Origin: an uncultured Lachnospiraceae bacterium
GTDB taxonomy: Bacteria > Bacillota > Clostridia > Lachnospirales > Lachnospiraceae
Direction: 5' to 3'
Assembly (NCBI GenBank): GCA_946614165.1
Contig: CAMOGQ010000002.1
Location: 1-64,000 of the forward strand
Length of the DNA: 64,000 bases
Shown piece after piece: positions 15,879 through 23,788 of the stretch; position 1 is the stretch's first letter, and each line of letters opens with the position of its first letter. Under the pieces are notes generated by a model. The model was not told the origin of the DNA and did not search any database. It saw only the letters and a list, made by a program, of their open reading frames with translations. Made by a program: the position numbers and the translations under genes.

Positions 15879-17141
15879 ATGGAAAATATTTTTACTTATA
15901 AAACAGAGGAAGGCCTGAAGATAGAGCTTTTTGAAAATCCGGACGGGAGCCTGACGCTGTTGTCCTGCAGCAGAAAGCCCAGGGAGGCCATGCCGGATAC
16001 CTTAAGGCTCCGCGGCTTCGTGGGAGATAAGCCCATCCGGCGGATCGCCCCCCTGGCCTTTGCCCCCTTCCACATGGAAGAGAACCGCTTCCGCAGACTT
16101 TTCCATGCCCCTTACAGCTTCAACATGTTTGTCCTGATGAACGGGGGATGGCTTGTCAGGGAAAAGGAAGAAAGCGGCGGCCCGGCCCGGAGGATCCTGC
16201 TTCCGGATACGGTAGAGGAAATCGGCCCTTATGCCTTCTGGCACTGTCATGGAACGGAGGAGATCCGGATCCCGGACGGCGTAAAGGTCCTTGGCCCCGG
16301 AACCTTCGGGGAATGCGCAGATCTTAAAAGCGTCCATCTGCCGGAGAGCCTGGAAGTCCTGGGACTTGCCCTCGGGGATCCCGGGAAGGGAAACTGGTCC
16401 TTTAGCGGGGAAATGGTCCGGGGCATGCCGGACGTAGGCGCCTTCTTCGGCTGCCACAGCCTGAAAAAGCTGGTCCTGCCCTCCGGCATCCGGGCCCTGG
16501 GTCCCCATACCTTCAACTCCTGCGGGATCACGCATCTGATCCTGAAGGAAGGGGAAGCGCCCGGGCAGAAGACGGATCCTCCCCTGATCTGCGAGAATGC
16601 TTTTGACCATGCGGTCTCCCTTGTCTGGATGGAAAAGCAGGATCCTCATGGAAGGGTACTGACCAGGATCGGCCTTCCCGCAGCCAGGGACAAGATCCTT
16701 CTGGCAGACCGGAAATTCGGCCGCCTGAAGCATGTGCCGGAAGACTTCTTTTCCAGGGAGGTTTCCTATTTCGACCATCTTGCCAGAGAGATCTTCCGCA
16801 TGGACTTTGCGGCCCGCATGGCTCTGGCCAGGCTTTCCTTCCCCAAGGAGCTCTCTGACGGGAATGCGGCCTGGTACAGGGACCTTCTGACCCGGTATTT
16901 CGAAAAGGCGCCTCTCTTTATGCCGGAATATCTGCCGGGCCTGGAAGATGAGGACCTGGACCCCTGGGAAAGGCTCTTTGCCTTCCTGAAGGAAAAAGGG
17001 CGCCTTCGGGCCGAAGATGTGACAGCCCTGATCCGGACATGCGGGGAAGTGCCTGTCAGCGCAGGGCTCATGGATGCCATGATCACCTTCCGGACCCGGG
17101 AATTTGCCGCGGCAACGGGCTTTGAAGACCTGGATATCTGA
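15879..17141 (+). CDS. BspA-type leucine-rich-repeat protein, cytosolic
   Basis: The 420-residue product has several BspA/TpLRR (LRR_5) repeats in its middle: RRILLPDTVEEIGPYAFWHC, then EEIRIPDGVKVLGPGTFGEC, LKSVHLPESLEVLG and LKKLVLPSGIRALGPHTFNSC. Most proteins with these repeats are secreted, but no signal peptide or membrane helix is present here. The C-terminal half is helical and lacks repeats. It is the last gene of the VWA-MoxR trio (20-base gap, weak ribosome-binding site) and may act as adaptor or client receptor for the ATPase. A strong terminator follows. Confidence 0.8.
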   Translation: MENIFTYKTEEGLKIELFENPDGSLTLLSCSRKPREAMPDTLRLRGFVGDKPIRRIAPLAFAPFHMEENRFRRLFHAPYSFNMFVLMNGGWLVREKEESGGPARRILLPDTVEEIGPYAFWHCHGTEEIRIPDGVKVLGPGTFGECADLKSVHLPESLEVLGLALGDPGKGNWSFSGEMVRGMPDVGAFFGCHSLKKLVLPSGIRALGPHTFNSCGITHLILKEGEAPGQKTDPPLICENAFDHAVSLVWMEKQDPHGRVLTRIGLPAARDKILLADRKFGRLKHVPEDFFSREVSYFDHLAREIFRMDFAARMALARLSFPKELSDGNAAWYRDLLTRYFEKAPLFMPEYLPGLEDEDLDPWERLFAFLKEKGRLRAEDVTALIRTCGEVPVSAGLMDAMITFRTREFAAATGFEDLDI

Positions 17142-17200
17142 AAGAGGAATATTGCTATGAGGGACTGCGGTCAGCCGGTTTAAAAGGATCCGCAGCCGGT

Positions 17201-17231
17201 TGCCCGGGGACCTGGTCCCCGGGCATTTTTA
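17201..17231 (+). terminator. Intrinsic terminator ending the 8.5-17.1 kb unit
   Basis: A perfect 11-bp GC-rich stem (17201-17211 with 17215-17225), a 3-base loop and a T5 run. No comparable structure is seen between the citrate-type transporter and this point. Confidence 0.9.
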
Positions 17232-17263
17232 TGTCACTTCCTGCTGGGAAGCGCCCTTCTTCG

Positions 17264-17272
17264 TGATATAAT
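17264..17272 (+). promoter_or_regulatory. Extended -10 promoter
   Basis: TGA followed by TATAAT (17267-17272), 31 bases before the HAD hydrolase start. No good -35 is present. The sequence TTCGTGATATAAT is repeated exactly at the promoter of the ABC importer (20808-20820). Confidence 0.65.
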
Positions 17273-17302
17273 GCCTTCAGAATCAGAGCGGGAGGCGGCA
17301 GT

Positions 17303-18121
17303 ATGAGCCTTTATGAAGCAAAGACAAGAGAAGAGATGAAAGAGAGACTGTCCCGGGTGAAGTGCTTCGTCCTGGATATGGACGGGACCATCTATCTTGA
17401 AAACGATATTTTTCCCTTTACCCTGGACTTTTTAAGGAAGGCCCGGGAGACCGGCAGGGACTACTGCTTTTTTACCAACAACTCCTCCGCCAATCACGGA
17501 GACTATGTAAAAAAGCTCTCCCGCATGGGGATCGACGTAAGTCCGGAGATGATCTTCATATCCACCCATGTCATCATCCGTTATATAAAAGAAAAATATC
17601 CCGGCATGACCTGCTACGTGGTGGGGACCCCCAACCTGGAAAAGGCTTTTGACGATGCGGGCATTTCCCGGGACGATAAAAACCCCGATGCGGTGATCCT
17701 GGGCTTTGACAAGACCCTGACCTACGAAAAGATGGCAAAGGCCTGTCACTTCGTCCGCCACGGAGCCGTCTACTACGGGGTCAATCCCGACTGGAACTGT
17801 CCCATGTCGGGAGGGGAATATATCCCTGACTGCGGATCCATGGCAAAGATGGTGGAGGCTTCCACCGGAAGATGGCCCGAATTCTTCGGAAAGCCCACCC
17901 GCCACGCCTTTGACTACGTGGTGGATCAGACCCGCTGCAGGGAAGAAGAGCTCTGCTTTGTGGGCGACCGAATCTATACGGACATCGCCATCGCAGTGGG
18001 GACGAAGGCCCTGTCTGTCATGGTCCTGACGGGGGAAACAAAGATGGAGGATCTGGAAAAGTATGATTACTGCCCGGATATCATTCTTCCCTCCCTGGCT
18101 TCTGTTACGGAACTGTTATGA
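17303..18121 (+). CDS. HAD-IIA family phosphatase (NagD-like)
   Basis: The 272-residue product has HAD motif I DMDGTIY, motif II FTNNSS and motif IV GDRIYTDI, with the large C2-type cap of class IIA between them. Such enzymes hydrolyse small phosphate esters (p-nitrophenyl phosphate in the test tube; nucleotides, sugar phosphates or glycerol phosphate in cells). Start follows GGGAGG by 8 bases. Its own promoter and the 54-base gap to the polymerase gene leave open whether it is in that operon. The physiological substrate cannot be told. Confidence 0.88.
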   Translation: MSLYEAKTREEMKERLSRVKCFVLDMDGTIYLENDIFPFTLDFLRKARETGRDYCFFTNNSSANHGDYVKKLSRMGIDVSPEMIFISTHVIIRYIKEKYPGMTCYVVGTPNLEKAFDDAGISRDDKNPDAVILGFDKTLTYEKMAKACHFVRHGAVYYGVNPDWNCPMSGGEYIPDCGSMAKMVEASTGRWPEFFGKPTRHAFDYVVDQTRCREEELCFVGDRIYTDIAIAVGTKALSVMVLTGETKMEDLEKYDYCPDIILPSLASVTELL

Positions 18122-18175
18122 ATTTAACTGCCCCTCTCCGGCAGGGAGAAGGATCTTATGAGGAAGGAGGACATC

Positions 18176-19735
18176 ATGGATCAGAAGTCTGTGCAGAAAG
18201 CAGACAGGACCTATATCGCCATTGACCTCAAGTCCTTCTATGCCTCCGTGGAATGCAGGGAGAGGGGACTGGACCCCCTGACCACTCATCTGGTGGTGGC
18301 GGATCCTTCCCGGACCGAAAAGACCATCTGCCTGGCGGTCTCTCCCTCCCTGAAAGCCTATGGCCTTCCCGGCCGCTGCCGCCTCTTTGAGGTGGTGCAG
18401 AAGGTGAAAAAGATCAACGAGGGAAGACGCCGGGCGGCGGGAGGAGCCTTTCAGGGAGACTCCTGCGATCAGGAAAAGCTCTCCGCGGATCCTTCTCTGG
18501 AACTGTCCTATCTGACGGCCGTGCCCCGCATGGCCCTCTACATGGACTATTCCACCAGGATCTATCAGATCTATCTCAAATATGCCGCCCCCGAGGACAT
18601 CCATGTCTATTCCATAGACGAGGTCTTCATGGACGTGACGGACTATCTGCCGGCCCTGGAGATCGGCCCCCACGAGCTGGCCAGGCGGATCATAGGGGAC
18701 GTCTATGCTTCTACCGGCATAACTGCCACGGCGGGGATCGGGACCAATCTCTACCTGGCCAAGGTGGCCATGGACATCGTGGCAAAGCATATCCCCGCGG
18801 ATGAGGACGGGGTCCGCATCGCTTCTCTGGACGAGATGACCTACCGCCGCCTTCTGTGGACCCATACGCCCCTGACGGATTTCTGGCGGGTGGGAAAAGG
18901 GACCCAGAGAAAGCTGGAGGGCTGCGGCCTTTATACCATGGGGGACATTGCCAGGTGCTCTCTGGGAAAGAAAACGGATTATTATAACGAGGACCTGCTC
19001 TATAAGCTTTTCGGAGTAAACGCAGAGCTTCTCATAGACCATGCCTGGGGCTGGGAGCCATGCACCATGAAGGAGATCAAAGCCTTTGTGCCCGAGTCCT
19101 CCTCGGTGGGAGAGGGCCAGGTCCTGGACTGCCCTTCGGACTATCGGAGGACAGGCATCGTGGTCCGGGAGATGGCAAGAAATCTGTCCCTCCACCTGAT
19201 GGAAAAGGGCCTTGTGACGGACAGGATCGTTCTCTACATAGGCTTTGACAGGGCCAATCTTCCGGAAATGGGAGGGACGTATCAGGGGGAGATCTCAGAC
19301 AGCTTCTACGGCATACGGGTTCCAAAGCCCGCCCGCGGGACCGTAAACCTGAAACGCCTTACATCTTCCTCCGATCAGATATCGGAGGCGGTCATGAAGC
19401 TGTTCGGAAAGATCGTGGATCCTTCCCTGCTTTCCAAAAGGATCTACCTGACGGCGGTGCATGTGGAAAAGAGCGCCGCCGGGAGCGGGGAAACGGTCTA
19501 TGAACAGATGGACCTCTTTGCCGATTTCGGCATGGGAGAGGATGAAAAGCACTCAGAAGAGGGGAGTCTCCGGGAGAAGGAAGAGAAAAGGCTCATGAAG
19601 GAAAAGAAGGCCCAGGAGGCGGTCCTTGCCCTGCAGAAGAAGTTCGGGAAGAATGCAGTCCTTCGGGCAGCGGATCTGCAGGAAGGGGCCACCGCAAGAG
19701 AGCGCAACAGCCAGATCGGAGGCCATAAGGCATGA
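18176..19735 (+). CDS. Y-family (UmuC/DinB-type) DNA polymerase
   Basis: The 519-residue product opens with the Y-family catalytic motif YIAIDLKSFYASVEC (first metal-binding Asp) and has the second catalytic motif VYSIDEVFMD, then helix-hairpin-helix and little-finger regions. It would copy past damaged bases. The C-terminal 90 residues are charged and helical and lack a clear clamp-binding motif that I can name. AGGAAGGAGG lies five bases before ATG 18176; an in-frame ATG at 18158 is a possible alternative. The gene overlaps a YolD-like gene by four bases, the pairing known for the Gram-positive UmuC-like polymerases, which are often damage-induced. Confidence 0.9.
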   Translation: MDQKSVQKADRTYIAIDLKSFYASVECRERGLDPLTTHLVVADPSRTEKTICLAVSPSLKAYGLPGRCRLFEVVQKVKKINEGRRRAAGGAFQGDSCDQEKLSADPSLELSYLTAVPRMALYMDYSTRIYQIYLKYAAPEDIHVYSIDEVFMDVTDYLPALEIGPHELARRIIGDVYASTGITATAGIGTNLYLAKVAMDIVAKHIPADEDGVRIASLDEMTYRRLLWTHTPLTDFWRVGKGTQRKLEGCGLYTMGDIARCSLGKKTDYYNEDLLYKLFGVNAELLIDHAWGWEPCTMKEIKAFVPESSSVGEGQVLDCPSDYRRTGIVVREMARNLSLHLMEKGLVTDRIVLYIGFDRANLPEMGGTYQGEISDSFYGIRVPKPARGTVNLKRLTSSSDQISEAVMKLFGKIVDPSLLSKRIYLTAVHVEKSAAGSGETVYEQMDLFADFGMGEDEKHSEEGSLREKEEKRLMKEKKAQEAVLALQKKFGKNAVLRAADLQEGATARERNSQIGGHKA

Positions 19736-20178
19736 CAGAAGAAGGAAAAAGTCCTTATGAGGACATCATTGATCTGCCTCATCATGTATCGCAGAAGCAC
19801 CCTCCCATGGACATGGAAAAGAGGGCTGCCCAGTTCATGCCCTTCCGGGCTCTGACGGGCCATGAGGAAGCCGTGGCGGAGACGGCAAGGCTTACGGAGA
19901 GAAAGATCGATCTGTCGGAGGAGGAGAGGGCGGACCTGGACAGACAGCTGAAGATTCTGGAGGAGCATCTTCCGGAGAGGCCCTTGGTTCAGGTGACATA
20001 TTTTCTGGTGGATCCCCTGAAGGAAGGCGGATCCTACGAAGAGATGGCGGGGAGGATCCGGCGGATCGATCCCGTTGAAAAATGTCTGGTGTTTGCAGAT
20101 GGAGCAAAGATCCCCCTGGAGGATATCCTCTCTCTGGAGGGAGAGATTTTAAGCCGGAAAGAAAGGAGTCATGTATGA
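19732..20178 (+). CDS. YolD-like family protein
   Basis: The 148-residue product shows the YolD-like core: DIIDLPHHVSQKHPPM and MEKRAAQFMPFRALTGHEEAV. YolD proteins are encoded with UmuC-like polymerases in Firmicutes and are thought to play the UmuD-like partner part, though direct evidence is thin. The start overlaps the polymerase stop (ATGA) and the stop overlaps the next start, so all three genes form one translational chain. Middle and end are helical and charged, followed by a beta region (VTYFLVDPL). Confidence 0.85.
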   Translation: MTEEGKSPYEDIIDLPHHVSQKHPPMDMEKRAAQFMPFRALTGHEEAVAETARLTERKIDLSEEERADLDRQLKILEEHLPERPLVQVTYFLVDPLKEGGSYEEMAGRIRRIDPVEKCLVFADGAKIPLEDILSLEGEILSRKERSHV

Positions 20179-20738
20179 AGATTCTGCTGTTTGGCCCGGA
20201 GTGCATGGGAAAGGGCGTCATAGGAGAACTTCTGGCCCGGAGGCTGGGGATCCCCTTCTTTGATCTGGATGACCAGATCGGGAAAAAGTACGGGATCAGT
20301 ATGGAAGAATTCGAAAAGACCGTGTCTCCCGGGGAAAGGGACAGAAAACGGGGCGTGATGATCAGAAAACTCATGAGAAAGAATGAGAATCTGGTCCTGT
20401 CGGTCACGCCCCTGACCGATCCGGAATTTTTTAAAGAAAAGCTCTACGGACCCGACGTACTTTCCGTGGAACTGTATGACTTGCCTGAAAATATTTTTTC
20501 CAGGTTAGGCCTGACCGAAAAAGACAGGAAAGGCGACAGTGATTTTGACATATTAGAGGAAGTGGAGATACTCAGTCAAAGGGCACATATACTCGGGGAT
20601 TTATTTAACTACGAAAAGGAACAGGAAAGGCCCCCTGTCTTAAAGATCTTTGACATGGAAGGCGATCCTCCGGAGAGGGTGGTGGAAAGGCTGCTGGAGA
20701 AATACTGTATCAAGGCTGACGAAACTAAAAAACAGTAA
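20175..20738 (+). CDS. Shikimate-kinase-like P-loop protein
   Basis: The 187-residue product resembles shikimate kinase at its start: a P-loop (GPECMGKGVIG), LARRLGIPFFDLDDQI with the DxD element. The P-loop ends in Gly-Lys-Gly rather than Gly-Lys-Ser/Thr, as in adenylate kinases. The arginine-rich substrate site and the lid of true AroK are not evident. No aromatic-pathway gene adjoins it except a distant trpF. The chain overlap with YolD suggests a role in the DNA-damage cassette or a nucleotide-linked task; I do not assign a substrate. The frame is open upstream, but ATG 20175 with AAAGGAG is the right start. Confidence 0.6.
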   Translation: MKILLFGPECMGKGVIGELLARRLGIPFFDLDDQIGKKYGISMEEFEKTVSPGERDRKRGVMIRKLMRKNENLVLSVTPLTDPEFFKEKLYGPDVLSVELYDLPENIFSRLGLTEKDRKGDSDFDILEEVEILSQRAHILGDLFNYEKEQERPPVLKIFDMEGDPPERVVERLLEKYCIKADETKKQ

Positions 20739-20747
20739 CAGACGAAA

Positions 20748-20791
20748 AATGCCTGATCCCGGCCGAAGGCCGCGGATCAGGCATTCTTTTT
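20748..20791 (+). terminator. Strong intrinsic terminator
   Basis: Arms 20748-20759 and 20774-20785 pair perfectly, with a further inner GGCC/GGCC stem, and T5 follows after one C. Ends the polymerase cassette. Confidence 0.92.
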
Positions 20792-20811
20792 ATGTCAGAG
20801 GCCCATGTTCG

Positions 20812-20820
20812 TGATATAAT
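20812..20820 (+). promoter_or_regulatory. Extended -10 promoter of the ABC importer operon
   Basis: TGA-TATAAT (hexamer 20815-20820). The leader that follows has a short hairpin (TGAAGC with GCTTCA, about 20829-20852) before the ribosome-binding site. Confidence 0.65.
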
Positions 20821-20896
20821 TTATCCGTGTGAAGCGTTGCTCTGCTGCTTCATAAAACCACCAGCTTCCAAATCTACGGGGAGAAAGGAAAAGCTT

Positions 20897-22000
20897 ATGA
20901 AAGTCGTATTAGAGAATCTGACAAAACGGTTTCCCAACCGCAACCGCAAGGGCGATGACGTCATTGCCGTCAACAATTTCAATTTTGAAATTCCCGACGG
21001 CAAGCTGATCGGTCTTCTGGGCCCCTCCGGCTGCGGCAAGTCCACATGCCTGAGTCTGATCTGCGGTCTGCAGAGGCCTTCGGAAGGAAAGATCTTTTTC
21101 GGTGACGAGGATGTCACGAATCTGCCTCCGGAGAACAGGGGCGTGGGCATGGTCTTCCAGAACTATGCTCTCTATCCGCATCTGACAGTCCGCCAGAACA
21201 TCGTATTCCCTCTGGAGAACCTCAAGGGGGACCAGAAGATGACAAAGCAGGCCATGGAAGCCAAGGCCATGGAAGCGGCAAAGCTGGTCCAGATCGAGCC
21301 CTTCATGGACCGCCGTCCCTCCGAGCTCTCCGGCGGCCAGCAGCAGCGCGTGGCCATTGCCAGAGCCCTGGTCAAGACTCCCAGAGTCCTTCTTCTGGAC
21401 GAGCCTCTGTCCAACCTGGACGCCAGACTCCGCCTCCAGACCAGAGAAGAGATCCGCAGGATCCAGACCGAGACCAAAGTCACCACCATCTTTGTTACCC
21501 ATGACCAGGAAGAGGCCATGTCCATCTCCGACATGATCATCGTCATGAAGCTGGGTGTGATCCAGCAGATTGGAAAGCCCCAGGAGGTCTATGACGATCC
21601 GGTCAATCTTTTCGTGGCCAAGTTCCTGGGCACTCCCCCCATCAACGTATTCACGGGGACCGTAAAGGGAGAAAAGCTCTATATCGACGGCAGCCAGGTC
21701 CTGGACGTTCCCGGCGTATCCGACCAGGAGGTCTACGTGGGCATCCGTCCCGAGGGCTTTATTCTCCATGACCAGGGACCTTTCCAGGTAAGGTTCGGTG
21801 CTGTGGAGGTCATGGGCCGCGATATCTCCATCGTTTCCTATTCCGACGCCTCCGAAAATCCTACCATCCGCTCCATCATCGACTCCTCCAATAAGGTGGA
21901 GCCCGAAGGCGGCATCATCCGCTTTGCCTTAAAGTCGGAGAAGGTCCATCTGTTCAGTAAGGAAACGGAAGAGCGGATCCGGGTCACCAGAAACAGGTAA
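20897..22000 (+). CDS. ABC importer ATPase, sugar-type (UgpC/MsmX family)
   Basis: The 367-residue product has Walker A GPSGCGKST, Q-loop, signature LSGGQQQR, Walker B LLLDEPLSNLD and the switch His (FVTHDQEEA), plus a C-terminal OB-type regulatory domain of the MalK/UgpC kind. It powers uptake of sugars or glycerol-phosphate-type solutes together with the two permeases and the binding protein that follow. The insert KNLKGDQKMTKQ-like region after the Q-loop is slightly long. ATPase first, binding protein last is a less common order. ATG 20897 has a GGAGAAAGG site; upstream in-frame codons run into the promoter. Confidence 0.92.
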   Translation: MKVVLENLTKRFPNRNRKGDDVIAVNNFNFEIPDGKLIGLLGPSGCGKSTCLSLICGLQRPSEGKIFFGDEDVTNLPPENRGVGMVFQNYALYPHLTVRQNIVFPLENLKGDQKMTKQAMEAKAMEAAKLVQIEPFMDRRPSELSGGQQQRVAIARALVKTPRVLLLDEPLSNLDARLRLQTREEIRRIQTETKVTTIFVTHDQEEAMSISDMIIVMKLGVIQQIGKPQEVYDDPVNLFVAKFLGTPPINVFTGTVKGEKLYIDGSQVLDVPGVSDQEVYVGIRPEGFILHDQGPFQVRFGAVEVMGRDISIVSYSDASENPTIRSIIDSSNKVEPEGGIIRFALKSEKVHLFSKETEERIRVTRNR

Positions 22001-22011
22001 GGAGGAAAAAG

Positions 22012-22902
22012 ATGGATTATAAAAGCAATAAGGCCTGGTTATACCTGCTGCCCGCCATCCTTTTCCTGGGCGTGTTCATGGTATATCCCCTGATCGACGT
22101 TTTTATCTATTCCTTTGAGGAAGGATACAATTCGGCGTCCCAGACCTCTTTCGGCGTGGGTGCCTACAACTATTCCTATGTCCTGCACGATCCCTATTTC
22201 CTGCAGGCCCTGAAGAATACCTTCCTTCTGGTCATTATCACGGTGCCCCTTTCCACCGGCATCGCTCTGCTGATCTCGGCCGCCCTCAGCTCCATCAAGG
22301 TCTTAAAGGACGCTTTCCAGACCATCTTTTTCCTGCCCTACGTGACCAACACCCTGGCAGTCGGTCTGGTCTTCATGATCCTTTTCCAGAAGACCCCCTA
22401 TTCGGACGGCTTCATCAACAACATCATAGGCTTCTTCGGCGGATCCGCCGTGGACTGGATCGACGGTCCCTACTGGGCCAAGATGTTCGTCCTGTGCCTC
22501 TATACCATCTGGATCGTCATGCCCTTCAAGATCCTGCTCCTGACCGGCGCCCTGGCATCGGTCAACCAGGACTATTACAACGCCGCCAGAGTGGACGGGA
22601 CCTCAAAGCCCAGGATCTTCTTTAAGATCACCCTGCCCATGATTTCCCCCACCATCTTTTATCTGGTCATCACGGGCTTTATCGGAGCCTTCAAGGCCTA
22701 TTCGGACGCGGTCGCCCTCTTCGGCACAGACCTGAACGCGGCCGAAATGAATACTATCGTCGGCTATATCTACGACATGCTCTACGGGGATTCGGGCGGC
22801 TATCCCTCCTACGCGTCCTCGGCGGCCATCGTCCTCTTTGCCATCGTCCTGACCATCACATGCATCAACCTCCTGGTCTCCAGGAAGCATGTCCACTATT
22901 AA
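22012..22902 (+). CDS. ABC sugar permease, MalF/UgpA type
   Basis: The 296-residue membrane protein has six hydrophobic helices and the cytoplasmic EAA loop (NAARVDGTSKPRIFFKITLP) that docks on the ATPase. It forms a heterodimer channel with the next gene product. AGGAGG lies 8 bases before the start; the gap from the ATPase is 11 bases. Family UgpA/MalF. Cargo not known from sequence. Confidence 0.92.
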   Translation: MDYKSNKAWLYLLPAILFLGVFMVYPLIDVFIYSFEEGYNSASQTSFGVGAYNYSYVLHDPYFLQALKNTFLLVIITVPLSTGIALLISAALSSIKVLKDAFQTIFFLPYVTNTLAVGLVFMILFQKTPYSDGFINNIIGFFGGSAVDWIDGPYWAKMFVLCLYTIWIVMPFKILLLTGALASVNQDYYNAARVDGTSKPRIFFKITLPMISPTIFYLVITGFIGAFKAYSDAVALFGTDLNAAEMNTIVGYIYDMLYGDSGGYPSYASSAAIVLFAIVLTITCINLLVSRKHVHY

Positions 22903-22918
22903 GAAGGGAGGCATACAG

Positions 22919-23788
22919 ATGGATAATTCCTATGATCAGATCAAAAAGAATGCCTCTGCCCGCACCAGAGCGCTGAATATCGCGGTCTACGTCCTCCTGG
23001 GCTTCTGGGCCCTTATGGTCCTCTTCCCCTTCTACTGGATGATCCTGACCTCCATCAAGAGCTACAGCGAGTATTCCTCGGAGTGGGTGCCCAAGCTCTA
23101 CAGCGCAAGTCCCACCTTCCAGAACTACGTGGACGCCTTTACCACCGTCAACCTGAGCCGCTACTTCCTCAATACCCTGATCTTCACCCTCATTACCACC
23201 GGGGCCATGATCATCGTCATCACCCTGGCGGCCTATGCCTTCGCAAGACTGGAATTCAGAGGCAAGGACCTGCTTTTCACCCTCTTCCTGTCCCTGATGA
23301 TGATCCCCAACGAACTGGTCATCATCACCAACTTCCAGACCATCACCAACGCAGGGCTGCGCAACACCTTTACCGGTCTGATCCTGCCCTCCATTACGTC
23401 GGTCTTCTATATTTACCTGCTGAGAGAGAACTTCCTCCAGGTGCCGGATGAGCTTTACTATGCGGCCAAGGTGGACGGGACCAGCGACCTCAAGTATCTC
23501 TTCAAGGTCATGCTGCCCATCTGCCGTCCCACCCTGATCACCATCATCATCCTCAAGGTCATCGAGTGCTGGAATTCCTATGTATGGCCCAGACTGATCA
23601 CCGACGACGAGGCTTACTACCTGGTGTCCAACGGTATCCAGGAGATTCGCCAGAACGGCTTCGGCCGCGAGAACGTGCCGGCCATGATGGCGGCCGTGGT
23701 GGCCATCTCCGTACCGCTGATCGTTCTCTTCCTGATCTTCCGCAAAAAGATCATGGCAGGCGTTTCGAGAGGAGGTATCAAGGGATGA
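22919..23788 (+). CDS. ABC sugar permease, MalG/UgpE type
   Basis: The 289-residue membrane protein has the MalG-type helices and EAA loop (YAAKVDGTSDLKYLFKVMLP). The start at 22919 follows GGGAGG; the frame is open to 22889 but that codon lies within the previous gene and lacks a site. Its stop overlaps the binding-protein start (ATGA at 23785-23788). Confidence 0.92.
   Translation: MDNSYDQIKKNASARTRALNIAVYVLLGFWALMVLFPFYWMILTSIKSYSEYSSEWVPKLYSASPTFQNYVDAFTTVNLSRYFLNTLIFTLITTGAMIIVITLAAYAFARLEFRGKDLLFTLFLSLMMIPNELVIITNFQTITNAGLRNTFTGLILPSITSVFYIYLLRENFLQVPDELYYAAKVDGTSDLKYLFKVMLPICRPTLITIIILKVIECWNSYVWPRLITDDEAYYLVSNGIQEIRQNGFGRENVPAMMAAVVAISVPLIVLFLIFRKKIMAGVSRGGIKG

Noticed and set aside
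20175-20738. Calling the third gene of the polymerase cassette aroK
   Set aside because: The P-loop ends in Gly-Lys-Gly and the shikimate-binding and lid arginines are not evident; no aromatic pathway genes adjoin.
23566-23784. An upstream extension of the binding protein inside the permease gene
   Set aside because: The lipoprotein signal begins at 23785 with a coupled ATGA start; the upstream part is a shadow of the MalG-type permease.
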